Shown here: piece by piece, positions 36,175 to 45,002 of the stretch
How positions within the stretch are numbered: the stretch's first letter is position 1
Layout of the letters: every line of letters begins with the position of its first letter
Source of the DNA: JAFGLZ01 sp964622545
GTDB taxonomy: Bacteria > Planctomycetota > Phycisphaerae > UBA1845 > JAFGLZ01
Length of the DNA: 64,000 nt
Assembly (NCBI GenBank): GCA_964622545.1
Contig: CAZUQM010000037.1
Coordinates: 1-64,000, forward strand
Direction: 5' to 3'
The notes under the pieces: generated by a model
Seen by the model: only the letters and a program-made list of their open reading frames with translations
Database searches by the model: none
Told to the model about the DNA's origin: nothing
Position numbers and translations under genes: made by a program

Positions 36175-37662
36175 CTAATCGAACTTGGGCATGGGGGCTC
36201 CGGTCTTCTTGGACAGGGCCTTGGCCTTGGCCTCGGCCTTTTTGGCCTGCTCGAGCACGTCCTCGGGCGTGTTCGGACCCGGTCCGATGACCTTCAGGGT
36301 GGTGCAGAGATACACCGAATCGTTTTCGCCGACGGGGAAGAGCCCCTCGCCGTACAGGACGGCGTAGCCGGCGTCGGGCATGGGCATCTTGTAGACAAAG
36401 CCGTCGTCGGTCTTGGTCATCTCCTCGTGGGTCCAGCGGACCTCGCGGAAGTCTCGCACGTCGCTGGTGGCCTTCCAGGCCCACATCCGCTTGGGCTTGG
36501 CGTCGGTCTTGACGGTCAGGGTCAGGCCCTCGTCCGAGGCTTCGTGCTTCCAGGTCATCTTGGGGAAGGTGAGTCTGCCGGCGCCGAGCTTGGTCAGGGC
36601 GCTGCAATTGGCGATGAGGCGCGGGATATCGATCGCGGCGTGGCCCTTGTTGGGCACGTAGAGGATGTACTTGTCGCCGACGAGGTTGTCCCAGTAGATG
36701 TTGAGGGCGTCGACGGGCCAGTAGCGGTCGTTGGTGCCGATGATGAGCATCTTCGGCATGGTGACGTTCTTGCGGTAGCTGTACGGATCGACGATGCGAA
36801 GAAGCTCCTTACCGCGGGGCGAGCCCATGCGGTCTTGGATGTCGCGCATGGTGTAGTCGCTGATCATCTCGCTGTACTTACCCCAGGCGTAGAGCTGGTG
36901 CACCATCTGAACGGGCATGTTGAGCACGTCGATGACGGCCGGCGCGCAGGCGGTGACGCGATCGTCCATGGCCGCGGTGAGCCAGGTGGTCCAACCTCGC
37001 TTGCTGCCCCCGGCGACGATGAAGCCCTTAAGATCGGTCTTCCACTCCTTCTTGCCCATTTCCTGCATGGCATCCATGGTTCGCACGGCCGACTTGGTCA
37101 TCGGCAGCAGGAGGGGCCAATCCGCCTCGCCGGTCTCGACGTACTGCTCGAAGGTGTACGAGATGATGGCGTCTTCGGTCTTGCCGTCGAAGATCGGCTG
37201 GAGCGGGACGTTGCGCAGGACGATGACCGGCATCTTGATCTTGTTGACGATCATGGTGGCCATGGTGCCTTCGTCGAAATCGAGGCTCGGCTTCTTCTTG
37301 GGTTGGGCCTCGCCCGCCTCACGGGCCTCGCGCTCGCGCTTCAGCCGGGCCTCGCGCTTGGCCTCGGCTTCGGGGTTCCAGCCTCCTCCGGAGATGAGCA
37401 GGAATGCGTGGTGGATGTCCTTCATCTTCTTGGGGTGGTAGATCATCACGCGGTGGTGCCAGTCGAGGCCCCGCCAGGTCTGGCTGGTCACGATCATCTC
37501 GGTGCAGCTCACGAGCGGGTTGATGGGCCGGACGTCCGTGATGCGCCAGCCGTAGGTCGTGTCCTTCTTGGCCAGGTATTTGGCCATGTTCTCGAGCGGC
37601 TGGGCCGAGACCGAGGTCGCGACGAAGCCGACGAGCAGGGTCATGCGAATGAGTGCGTGCAT
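36175..37662 (-). CDS. PhoPQ-activated pathogenicity-related protein (PqaA-like), secreted alpha/beta hydrolase
   Basis: A 495-aa exported protein with a signal peptide (ALIRMTLLVGFVATSVSAQ). The central GGSKRGWTTW contains the presumed nucleophile Ser of a PhoPQ_related alpha/beta-hydrolase fold. Also visible are LISGGGWNPEAE and TNDRYWPVDALN (acid region), with GHAAID as the likely His loop. A charged KREARLKREREAREAGEA insert near residues 100-120 is unusual. Substrate unknown; these proteins are numerous in planctomycetes. A promoter lies upstream. Confidence 0.88.
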   Translation of the reverse strand: MHALIRMTLLVGFVATSVSAQPLENMAKYLAKKDTTYGWRITDVRPINPLVSCTEMIVTSQTWRGLDWHHRVMIYHPKKMKDIHHAFLLISGGGWNPEAEAKREARLKREREAREAGEAQPKKKPSLDFDEGTMATMIVNKIKMPVIVLRNVPLQPIFDGKTEDAIISYTFEQYVETGEADWPLLLPMTKSAVRTMDAMQEMGKKEWKTDLKGFIVAGGSKRGWTTWLTAAMDDRVTACAPAVIDVLNMPVQMVHQLYAWGKYSEMISDYTMRDIQDRMGSPRGKELLRIVDPYSYRKNVTMPKMLIIGTNDRYWPVDALNIYWDNLVGDKYILYVPNKGHAAIDIPRLIANCSALTKLGAGRLTFPKMTWKHEASDEGLTLTVKTDAKPKRMWAWKATSDVRDFREVRWTHEEMTKTDDGFVYKMPMPDAGYAVLYGEGLFPVGENDSVYLCTTLKVIGPGPNTPEDVLEQAKKAEAKAKALSKKTGAPMPKFD

Positions 37663-37775
37663 CGGAGTTCCTTTCGTTGAGGGTTGCTTGCCGGGTCCCG
37701 GCTTGGCGGCCCGGCGCCGTGTCGACTGCGGCGGGGAATTCCTCCGTCTGTGGCTGTAGCCGCCTGATGCTACGG

Positions 37776-37805
37776 ATCATAAGAACTCGCGGTTCAGAGC
37801 GTCAA
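37776..37805 (-). promoter_or_regulatory. Sigma70-like promoter of the PqaA-like gene
   Basis: On the minus strand TTGACG (37805-37800) and TATGAT (37781-37776) are spaced by 18 bp. It would give a leader of about 100 nt. Confidence 0.55.
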
Positions 37806-38056
37806 CGCGGGACGGAGGGTGCGGACAACTTCCGACATCGCTCGACAACCGGATGCGGGGCGGGGTGTGTCCAATCGTGGAGACCGCCGTTCCAGGGGGC
37901 TGGTCCACCGGTGCTGCAGGAGCCCGGGGGATCGGAAAGGCTCGCAGGGGGCGCCGGCCCGGCGGCGGAGCGACAGGATGCGGTTTGAAAAAGTCCCCGA
38001 AAGCGGGTGCAATGGGGAGACGCGCTGACCGCGACGGAGACGACGAGCGGGTCATC
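37806..38056. other. Intergenic region before the sulfotransferase gene
   Basis: About 250 bp between the minus-strand promoter and the divergent sulfotransferase gene. It is GC-rich. The reading frame of the sulfotransferase stays open upstream through it, but without a credible start or family match. No clear plus-strand promoter, repeat or RNA gene was seen. Confidence 0.4.
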
Positions 38057-39133
38057 ATGCAGATTATCGTCTTGGGCATGCATCGAAGCGGGACCTCGGC
38101 CGTGGTTCGGCTGCTGAACCTGATGGGGGCGTATCTCGGCCCACCGGGCAGCATCAAGGGCGCCAACCCCGAGAACCCGAAGGGCTTCTGGGAGAACGAG
38201 GACCTGGTCGAGCTGAACAAGGGCGTGCTGGCGGCCCAGCGGTGCCTCTGGGACAGGCTCGGCGAGTTCGACCGGACGCGCCTGGGTGATGAGCGGCTGG
38301 CGACGCTGCGGCGGCGTGCGCTGGACTTCCTGATCGACCTGGATCGATCGCGGCCGTGGGCGGTCAAGGACCCGCGGATGTGCCTGCTCATGCCGTTCTG
38401 GCGGCCGATGCTCGAGGTGCCCGTGTGCGTGGTCGTGAACCGCAACCCGGTGGAGGTGGCCGGGTCGCTACGTGCACGGAACGGCATGCCGGTGCCGGTG
38501 GGGGTGGCGCTGTGGGAGCTTCACATGGTGGAGGCCCTGCGCGGCACGCAGGACATCCCACGGATGCTGGTGCAGTATCACGACCTGTTGGACGATCCCG
38601 TCCGCACGGCACAGCGGCTGGTCGAGCGACTTTGCCAGTCGGGTGTGCGTGGTCTGGCGCCTCCGGAGGAGTCGGAGGTCCGGGCGTTCGTCGATGCCGA
38701 TCTCCGGCGGCAGCGGGCGACGACCGAGCAGCTCGAGGACTTCCTGACGCGGCCTCAGCTCGCCCTGGCGCGGGCGTTGTCGGACGGCTCGGCGCTGGAG
38801 GGCGGGTATCTGCCCGAGCAGTCGGAGACGGGCAAGGAGACGCTGCGAAGTCACGATGCGACGCTCTTGGCGGAGGCCAAGGCCAAGCACCTGCGCGGCG
38901 AGGTGTCCGAGCGGGATCGAACCATAGAAGGCCTGCAAGAGGAACTGAGCAGGAGCCGGGACACGGCCCGGGCGCGGACGGACGACCTGTCGTCGGCGAC
39001 GCACGCCCTGGAGGGGCTGCGCGAGTCCGAGCGGGCGATTCTGGACAAGCTGGACGCGATCCACGAGGCGGTCTCTCGGTTGGAGCAGCGCGTCGCCGGT
39101 CTGGAGCAGGCCGGCGAGGGCGGCTGTGAGTGA
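38057..39133 (+). CDS. P-loop sulfotransferase with C-terminal coiled coil
   Basis: A 358-aa protein starting MQIIVLGMHRSGTSAVVRL, the PAPS 5'-phosphosulfate-binding loop of the sulfotransferase superfamily. AVKDPRMCLLMPFW and VCVVVNRNPVEVAGSLRARN form the 3'-phosphate-binding region. It should transfer sulfate from PAPS to a glycan or lipid. Residues about 290-355 are charged heptad repeats (coiled coil). The frame is open upstream to 37853, but the family begins near the ATG at 38057. It lies 115 nt before the double glycosyltransferase, so a sulfated polysaccharide is plausible. Confidence 0.85.
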   Translation: MQIIVLGMHRSGTSAVVRLLNLMGAYLGPPGSIKGANPENPKGFWENEDLVELNKGVLAAQRCLWDRLGEFDRTRLGDERLATLRRRALDFLIDLDRSRPWAVKDPRMCLLMPFWRPMLEVPVCVVVNRNPVEVAGSLRARNGMPVPVGVALWELHMVEALRGTQDIPRMLVQYHDLLDDPVRTAQRLVERLCQSGVRGLAPPEESEVRAFVDADLRRQRATTEQLEDFLTRPQLALARALSDGSALEGGYLPEQSETGKETLRSHDATLLAEAKAKHLRGEVSERDRTIEGLQEELSRSRDTARARTDDLSSATHALEGLRESERAILDKLDAIHEAVSRLEQRVAGLEQAGEGGCE

Positions 39134-39248
39134 TCGGCCGAGGGACGCGCGAGACGAAACCCGCCGGCTGCGAGGTGCCGGCGCATCCGGGGCCACGGGC
39201 TGATGAGATGGACCTGGCCGGAGCCGATCCGGAGGAAGAGCTGCAGGC

Positions 39249-41261
39249 ATGGCAAGACGTAATGGGAGCCGACAGGACCCGAACACCGCCGACCGCCCGA
39301 CGGTGGACGTCATCGTCTGCGTTCACAACGCGCTGCACTTCGTGCGAGGCTGTCTGGATGCGGTGGTCCAGAACACGCCCCGGCGGGGCGTGAGGGTGAT
39401 CATCGTCAACGACGGCTCGGATGAGCCGACGTCGACCCACGTCCGCCGGTTCGCCGAGCGGTACACGTTCATCACGCTGATCGAGAACACCGAGGCCCAG
39501 GGCTACACCAGGGCGGCCAATCGCGGGCTTCGGGCCTCGACGGCGGCGTATGCGATCCTCCTGAACAGCGATGCCGTCGTGCCGCCCGGTTGGATCGACC
39601 GGATTCTCGAGTGTGGCGAGAGCGACGAGCGGATCGGGGTGATCGGGCCGCTGTCCAACGCCGCGTCGTATCAGTCGGTGCCGGACATCCGCAGCGTCGA
39701 GGGCGACTGGGCGATCAACCCGCTTCCGGTCGAGGTGGACCTCGCGGAGATGGCCGCCAAGGTGCTCGAGCTTTCGGAGCGGCGGTTCCCGCGAGCTCCG
39801 TTTATCAACGGGTTCTGCTACGCGATCAAACGCCAGGTGATCGAGGCGATCGGCCTGTTTGACGAAGCGACGTTCCCCGTGGGCTTCGGCGAGGAGAACG
39901 ACTACTCGATTCGCACCCGCGAGGCGGGGTTCGAGCTGGCGGTGGCCGACCACGGGTACGTCTATCATCACAAGTCCAAGAGCTTCTCGAAGGAGCGTCG
40001 TCATCGGCTGGCCAAGACCGCGCGGGAGGCCATCGAGGCCAAGCACGGCCGCGAGAAGCTGACCGAAGGCGTCGACGCGTTGGAGAAGGATCCGTACCTG
40101 CAGCGTCTCCGGCTGGCCCTGCGGGACTTCATCGAGGAGCGGATCGCCCAGAACGTCATGCCGGGCGTTCACGGCTTGCGGATCCTGTACCTGCTGCGCG
40201 GCAAGGGCGGCGGCGGGGGCGTGCATTCGATCTACCAGGAATCGACGGGCATGCGGAAGTTCGGCGTGCACACCGAGATCGCCCTGCCGGCGAAGGTGCG
40301 CGAGAACTACGAGCGGTTCTACCCGAACGCGCCGGAGGACCTGTTCCACTACTACACCGAGGAGTCGAGCCTGTGGGAGCACGCGGCGAGCTTCGACATC
40401 GTGGTGGCGACGATCTTCACGACCGTCCGGCCGCTCAAGGCGCTCTACGATCGCGTGCCGAGCATCCTGCCGGCGTACTACATCCAGGACTACGAGCCGT
40501 GGATCATCCGCGATCCGACGCCGGAGCTGGTGGCCGAGGCGAAGGAGTCGTACACGCTGATTCCCGACATGGTCTGCTTCGCCAAGACGCATTGGATCTG
40601 CCAGACCGTGGCCACCTACCACGGGACAAAGGTGCACAAGGTGCGGCCGAGCCTGGATCGATCGGTGTACTATCCGGACCGGATCAAGAAATCCAAGGGC
40701 GGGCCGAGGCGGATCGTGGCCATGGTCCGACCGACTACGCCGAGACGATCGCCGACGCTGACGATGGAGGTCCTGCGGGAGATCAAGCGGCGGCACGGTG
40801 AACATGTGCGGATCATCATCTTCGGCAACGATCCGGAGAGCGAGGAGTTCCTGGCGTTGCCGCGCGACTTCGAGTTCGAGAACCGCGGCGTGCTGATCCG
40901 CGAAGAGGTGGCCGAGCTGATGGGCGAGTCGGACATCTTCGCCGACCTGTCGACGTATCAGGCCTTCGGGCGGACGGGGCTGGAGGCCATGGCGGTCGGG
41001 TGCGCGACCGTGCTGCCGAAGGAGGGGGGCGTCTACGAGTACGCCGAGGACGGCCGGAACGCGCTGATCGTGGATACGTCGGACTTCGACGCGTGCGTCG
41101 AGGCGATCGAGCGGTTGATCATCGATAAGGAGCTGCGTCGTCGGCTCAAGCGGGCGGGGCTGGAGACGGCCCAGGGGTTCAGCGTGCGGTCGGCGGTGAT
41201 CAGCGAGCTCGAGGTGTTGCGCGACGCCCTGGAAGCCCGCTGCGGCAAGCGGACGGCGTGA
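39249..41261 (+). CDS. Double glycosyltransferase, GT2 plus GT4-like
   Basis: A 670-aa soluble fusion. Residues ~17-260 are a GT-A/GT2 domain (VDVIVCVHNALHFVRGCL, IVNDGSDEPTS, ILLNSDAVVPPGW with the DxD, and GEENDYSIRTREAG). Residues ~305-665 are a GT-B domain of the GT4/WsaF kind (ILYLLRGKGGGGGVHSI and, near the end, ADLSTYQAFGRTGLEAMAVGCA with the EAMA signature). Two enzymes in one chain could add two successive sugars. GAGGAAGAG lies upstream of the ATG. Confidence 0.88.
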   Translation: MARRNGSRQDPNTADRPTVDVIVCVHNALHFVRGCLDAVVQNTPRRGVRVIIVNDGSDEPTSTHVRRFAERYTFITLIENTEAQGYTRAANRGLRASTAAYAILLNSDAVVPPGWIDRILECGESDERIGVIGPLSNAASYQSVPDIRSVEGDWAINPLPVEVDLAEMAAKVLELSERRFPRAPFINGFCYAIKRQVIEAIGLFDEATFPVGFGEENDYSIRTREAGFELAVADHGYVYHHKSKSFSKERRHRLAKTAREAIEAKHGREKLTEGVDALEKDPYLQRLRLALRDFIEERIAQNVMPGVHGLRILYLLRGKGGGGGVHSIYQESTGMRKFGVHTEIALPAKVRENYERFYPNAPEDLFHYYTEESSLWEHAASFDIVVATIFTTVRPLKALYDRVPSILPAYYIQDYEPWIIRDPTPELVAEAKESYTLIPDMVCFAKTHWICQTVATYHGTKVHKVRPSLDRSVYYPDRIKKSKGGPRRIVAMVRPTTPRRSPTLTMEVLREIKRRHGEHVRIIIFGNDPESEEFLALPRDFEFENRGVLIREEVAELMGESDIFADLSTYQAFGRTGLEAMAVGCATVLPKEGGVYEYAEDGRNALIVDTSDFDACVEAIERLIIDKELRRRLKRAGLETAQGFSVRSAVISELEVLRDALEARCGKRTA

Positions 41262-41366
41262 ATGGCGTTGTGGCACGGCCGCCCCCGGCTGTGGCTGGGG
41301 AGTATCCTTGTCGAGGGCGACTGGACCACACGAGTCGGGCCACACGGGTTGCGGCTCCGCATCACC

Positions 41367-43100
41367 CTACGCCGGCTGAAACCTCCCCACCTTGGCGCCG
41401 GCGTCGACCTTGCCGCCGGTCAGCGCCCGCCGGCCGTTCAGGAACACCGCTTCGATACCTGTTGGGGCCCTGTTGAAGTCCTTCAACGTCGTGTTGTCCT
41501 TGACGGTCTTCGGATCGAAGACGGTCACGTCGGCGGCGAGGCCCTTGTCGAGCAGGCCGCGATCCCTCATGCGGAACCGTTCGGCGGTCAGGCCGGTCAT
41601 CTTGCGGACCGCGCTCGCCAGCGAGAGGAGCTTGCGGTCTCGGGCGTATTGGAGGAAGAGCGGGAACGACCCGTACGCGGCCGGGTTGCGGAGCCATGGC
41701 GCGGGGACGGCGTCGGTCATGAACAGGGCCGCGTCGTGGCGCATGAGGGCCTCGATGATGTCCAGGTTGCTGTACGTGTGCAGCAGGACCCACGCCCCGC
41801 CCGTCTTCATGAACAGCAGGGCCGTCTCGAAGGGCGTCTTGCCGAGCTTGGTGGCGATGTCGGCGACGAACATGCCGTTGTATTGCCGTAGCTCCTCGCT
41901 GTCGGCATGGGTGATCTGCACATCCTCGTAGCCCAGGCCGACGAGGTTGCTCATGGCGGCGATCTCGGCCCGGAGGCGCTGGAGCGCCGCAGGGTCGTCG
42001 TAGTTGGCCGGGACGTTCTCGCGGAACCACTTCGGCAGGAGGACGGTCAGGCCCGTGTTGCCGCAGTGGTAGGGATAGGTGTCGAACCAGATGTCGATGC
42101 CGGCGGCGCGGGCCTTGTCGATGCGATCGAGCGCCATGCCGCAACTGCGGTGCGACATCCTGCCGGCGAAGATCAGGTGCGAGTACTGCACGCGGACGCC
42201 GGTCCGCTTGGCCAGGTCGATCATCTCGTCGAGGGCCTGGATGTTGGCGGGCGTGCCAAACGGCTTGAGGCCGTACTCAGGCGCGATGGCCGAGTAGGCC
42301 CGGGCGTGGACACTGAGGATCTTGTCCTTGCTCGCGACGAGCTTGGCGACGGCCTCGAGCTCGTCGGGCGTGGCGAAGATGCCGGGGTCGTATTGCAGGC
42401 CCAGGGAGACGCCGCAGGCGCCCTCGTCCATGCCCTGCTCGAGCAGGGCGAGCAACTCCTTCATTTCGACGGGCTTGAGCGGGCTCGGGTCGTTGCCGCG
42501 CATCGACGCGCGGGTCAGGCCGTGGCCGACGAACATCATCATGTTGTGCGACGGGCCGACCTTGCGGATGTGGTCGGTGTACTCGGCCATGGAGTCCCAC
42601 GTGATCTCGAAATCGGGGAAGATGTTCGGCCGATCGTAGCGCTTCAGGCGGCTGCCCTTGCGGAAGCCGGCGGCGGCCGCACCGCAGTTGCCGGCGACGA
42701 ACGTCGTGCAGCCCTGGCCCGTGAAGGGGCTCTTCAGGTCGGGCTTGTCGGGCATGGCCAGGATCCAGTCCATGTGCGAGTGGGCGTCGATGAAGCCGGG
42801 CGCGACGGCTTTGCCGCGACAGTCTAGGGCGTGGCCGTCGAACCGGATGCGTTCGGGCGAGACCTGCGCGATGCGGTCGCCCTCGAGCAGGACGTCGCCC
42901 TCGAACGGCTCGCGGCCGGTGCCGTCGACGATGAGCCCCCGCTGGAGCAGGACGCGGTCGGGCTGCCTCGGCGCGGCCCACACGGTGGGGGCGACCGTCG
43001 CCGACGACAGGACGCCGGCGGTCGTGGCGGCACGCTTGAGGATATCACGACGGGACGGATCATGCGTGGCAACATTGCGGTGCGAAGGATCAGCATTCAT
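41367..43100 (-). CDS. N-acyl-D-amino-acid deacylase / amidohydrolase, Tat-exported
   Basis: A 577-aa metal-dependent amidohydrolase of the D-aminoacylase family. A Tat signal (RRDILKRAATTAGVLSSATVA) is followed by GLIVDGTGREPFEGDVLLEGD, the metal site HSHMDW, and C-terminal DVTVFDPKTVKD. It probably hydrolyses N-acyl-D-amino acids or similar amides in the periplasm. AGGAGG at 6-nt spacing sets the ATG at 43100; a longer upstream frame runs through a repeat and is rejected. Confidence 0.9.
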   Translation of the reverse strand: MNADPSHRNVATHDPSRRDILKRAATTAGVLSSATVAPTVWAAPRQPDRVLLQRGLIVDGTGREPFEGDVLLEGDRIAQVSPERIRFDGHALDCRGKAVAPGFIDAHSHMDWILAMPDKPDLKSPFTGQGCTTFVAGNCGAAAAGFRKGSRLKRYDRPNIFPDFEITWDSMAEYTDHIRKVGPSHNMMMFVGHGLTRASMRGNDPSPLKPVEMKELLALLEQGMDEGACGVSLGLQYDPGIFATPDELEAVAKLVASKDKILSVHARAYSAIAPEYGLKPFGTPANIQALDEMIDLAKRTGVRVQYSHLIFAGRMSHRSCGMALDRIDKARAAGIDIWFDTYPYHCGNTGLTVLLPKWFRENVPANYDDPAALQRLRAEIAAMSNLVGLGYEDVQITHADSEELRQYNGMFVADIATKLGKTPFETALLFMKTGGAWVLLHTYSNLDIIEALMRHDAALFMTDAVPAPWLRNPAAYGSFPLFLQYARDRKLLSLASAVRKMTGLTAERFRMRDRGLLDKGLAADVTVFDPKTVKDNTTLKDFNRAPTGIEAVFLNGRRALTGGKVDAGAKVGRFQPA

Positions 43101-43169
43101 GATGTGCCCTCCTGTGAAGCACTGGTCCGCGACGCCGCTAGGTGGCGTGGGATGCATTCCAACGGCAAC

Positions 43170-43325
43170 GCTCCCTGACGGTCGCGTCTCTGACGGGCGC
43201 GTCTGCGACGGGCGCGTCTGCGACTGGTGTATCTCCGACGGGTGCGTCGGCGACTGGTGCGGCACGTCCTGAGTGACGTATCTCTGACGCTGTGTGCGCC
43301 ATCGGAGCAGCGACCGTAAGGTAGC
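43170..43325. repeat. Dispersed palindromic repeat copy 3, with 15-bp tandem array
   Basis: Two arms (43170-43185 and 43310-43325) match the arms of copies 1 and 2 but point outward, as if they were the facing halves of two neighbouring copies. Between them are six consecutive 15-bp units from 43177 to 43266 of the form GACGGGCGCGTCTGC (two exact copies at 43192-43221), then degenerate ones. It occupies the 325-bp gap between the D-aminoacylase start and the end of the TIM/DUF1080 fusion. Confidence 0.8.
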
Positions 43326-43425
43326 TGTGCTTTTTGTCCTCGCTCGCATCCAAAAACGGTCCGCGCCGAAGCCATCGCACGATTGGCGGTGGCACATTTA
43401 CTGTAGCGTAATGTTCCCTCGCTTC

Positions 43426-44883
43426 CTACAACTCTTGCACGCGGATGTTGCGGAAGCGGACGACCGAACGGGCGTCATGGTTCTGAAGCCCGATGTAGCC
43501 CTTCATCGACCGGTCGAGCGTGGTGTCGACGACGCGCCGGCCGTTCATCTCGATCGCGATCTGCTTGCCGCGGGCGATGATGGTGACGGTATTCCACTGA
43601 CCGGCCGGTCGCACGAGGTTCTTGGTCGGCGCGACGACGTCGTAGATCGCCCCGGGCCCGCTCTTACTCGGCGGGGCGCCGGGTGCGTCGTAGATCTGCA
43701 TCTCGTAGCCGGTGAAGGCGGGGTTCTTCTCGGCGGCGGATCGGAAGAAGACGCCGCTGTTGCTGCGTTTGCCCACGGTGTACTGGAACTCGAGGCGGAA
43801 GTCGTCGACCTGCTTCTGCGTACGTAGCCACGAGCCGGTCTTCTCGGGGTTGGTCGTCCAATCGCGCCCGTTGCGGCCGATGAGCACACCGTCCTCGACG
43901 ATCCACTCGCCGCCGGCGACGACGACCCAGCCGCTGAGGTCCTTGCCGTTGAAGATAGGCCGGCACTGCCGCTGCTGCTCGCGGATCGTCCTCAGCAGGT
44001 CGCGGGTCATACGGATCGCGTCGGCCTCACCCGATGGCGCCGTCGCGCCCGACTCGACGCCCACATAGCCGCGGTAGCCGGCGTCACGGACGATCCGCAT
44101 CATGCGGACGTAGTCGGTCTCGGCGACGAGGCCGTTTGGGGTGAAGCGCGTGGCCTTGGCGCTGACGGCCTTGGCGTAGGGCATGAGCATCTCAACAGCG
44201 TCGTAGCGGTCGATCTCGTCGGGGAAGTTGCCGAAGTCGGGCAGCGTGCCGAAGTTGTCCTGGCCGACGGCCTTCATGACGCCGGTGAGCCACGTCGGAT
44301 CGGACGAGGGGCCGCCGTGGTTCTCGATGACGACGTTGATGCCGAGCGGGCCCGCGTAGTCGGCCAGCTTGCCGCAGCTCTCGACCATGTACTTGGCGAG
44401 CTCTGCGGGGTCCTTCTCGCCGCGGGCGTTGACGCGGACGGTCCGGCAGCCAAGGAATCGGGCCGCGTCGATCCAGGTCTTGGTCTTGTCGACCGATCGC
44501 TTGCGGAGGCTGTCGCGCGCGATGCCCAGCGGCCCGTTGGTGTCGAGCATGATCAGGCTCAGCTTGACGCCTTCGTCGTCGGCGCGCTTCTTGAGGTCGC
44601 GCAGATAGGCCATGTCCTCGGCCTTGTCGGCGAAGAACTGGTCGACGAACTCGATGCAGTCGATGTCGAACTGGCGCTTGGCCACGCGGGGGAAGTCGAG
44701 ATTCGTCATCGTGCCGGCGCGGATGGTCTTGACGAGCGACCATTCGGCCAGCGAGATCTTGAACGGCTCGTCGCAGTCGGGCTTGGCTGCCGCCCCGGCA
44801 AGGTTGCCGCCGGGCGTGCCGCAGCGCATGGTGAGACCGCCGGCGGCGCCAAGGCCGATGGCGAGGAACTGTCGTCGGTTCAT
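43426..44883 (-). CDS. Fusion: xylose-isomerase-like TIM barrel plus DUF1080 (3-keto-disaccharide hydrolase) domain
   Basis: A 485-aa exported protein. The N-terminus has a Tat motif (NRRQFLAIG) and a possible lipobox (TMRCG). Residues ~40-295 are a sugar-phosphate-isomerase/epimerase TIM barrel (IDCIEFVDQFFADKAED, VVIENHGG, GYVGVESG). Residues ~303-485 are a DUF1080 beta-sandwich beginning CRPIFNGKDLSGWVVV and containing SNSGVFFRSA and GYIGLQNH. Both activities belong to sugar breakdown through keto-sugar intermediates. The upstream ATG at 44889 is too close to the GGGAG, so 44883 is used. Confidence 0.88.
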   Translation of the reverse strand: MNRRQFLAIGLGAAGGLTMRCGTPGGNLAGAAAKPDCDEPFKISLAEWSLVKTIRAGTMTNLDFPRVAKRQFDIDCIEFVDQFFADKAEDMAYLRDLKKRADDEGVKLSLIMLDTNGPLGIARDSLRKRSVDKTKTWIDAARFLGCRTVRVNARGEKDPAELAKYMVESCGKLADYAGPLGINVVIENHGGPSSDPTWLTGVMKAVGQDNFGTLPDFGNFPDEIDRYDAVEMLMPYAKAVSAKATRFTPNGLVAETDYVRMMRIVRDAGYRGYVGVESGATAPSGEADAIRMTRDLLRTIREQQRQCRPIFNGKDLSGWVVVAGGEWIVEDGVLIGRNGRDWTTNPEKTGSWLRTQKQVDDFRLEFQYTVGKRSNSGVFFRSAAEKNPAFTGYEMQIYDAPGAPPSKSGPGAIYDVVAPTKNLVRPAGQWNTVTIIARGKQIAIEMNGRRVVDTTLDRSMKGYIGLQNHDARSVVRFRNIRVQEL

Positions 44884-45002
44884 GGTCATCTCCCTCTAAG
44901 GCATACCGATCGTGGGCAGGGCCGGCTTGGCGGGCCGCTCCGGTCCCTACGAGGCGCTGCGGTTTCGGCTCGGCAGGGGCCTCGCCCTCCCAGCGACCGC
45001 CG

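Noticed and set aside
35467..37680. 737-codon open frame on the plus strand
   Set aside because: Antisense shadow of the epimerase and PqaA-like genes; biased composition and no ribosome-binding site.
38388..41345. 985-codon open frame on the minus strand
   Set aside because: It is the high-GC antisense shadow of the sulfotransferase and double glycosyltransferase, with no motifs or start signals.
43177..43300. Tandem 15-bp units considered as a CRISPR array
   Set aside because: Units are directly adjacent with no spacers and too short; no cas genes nearby.
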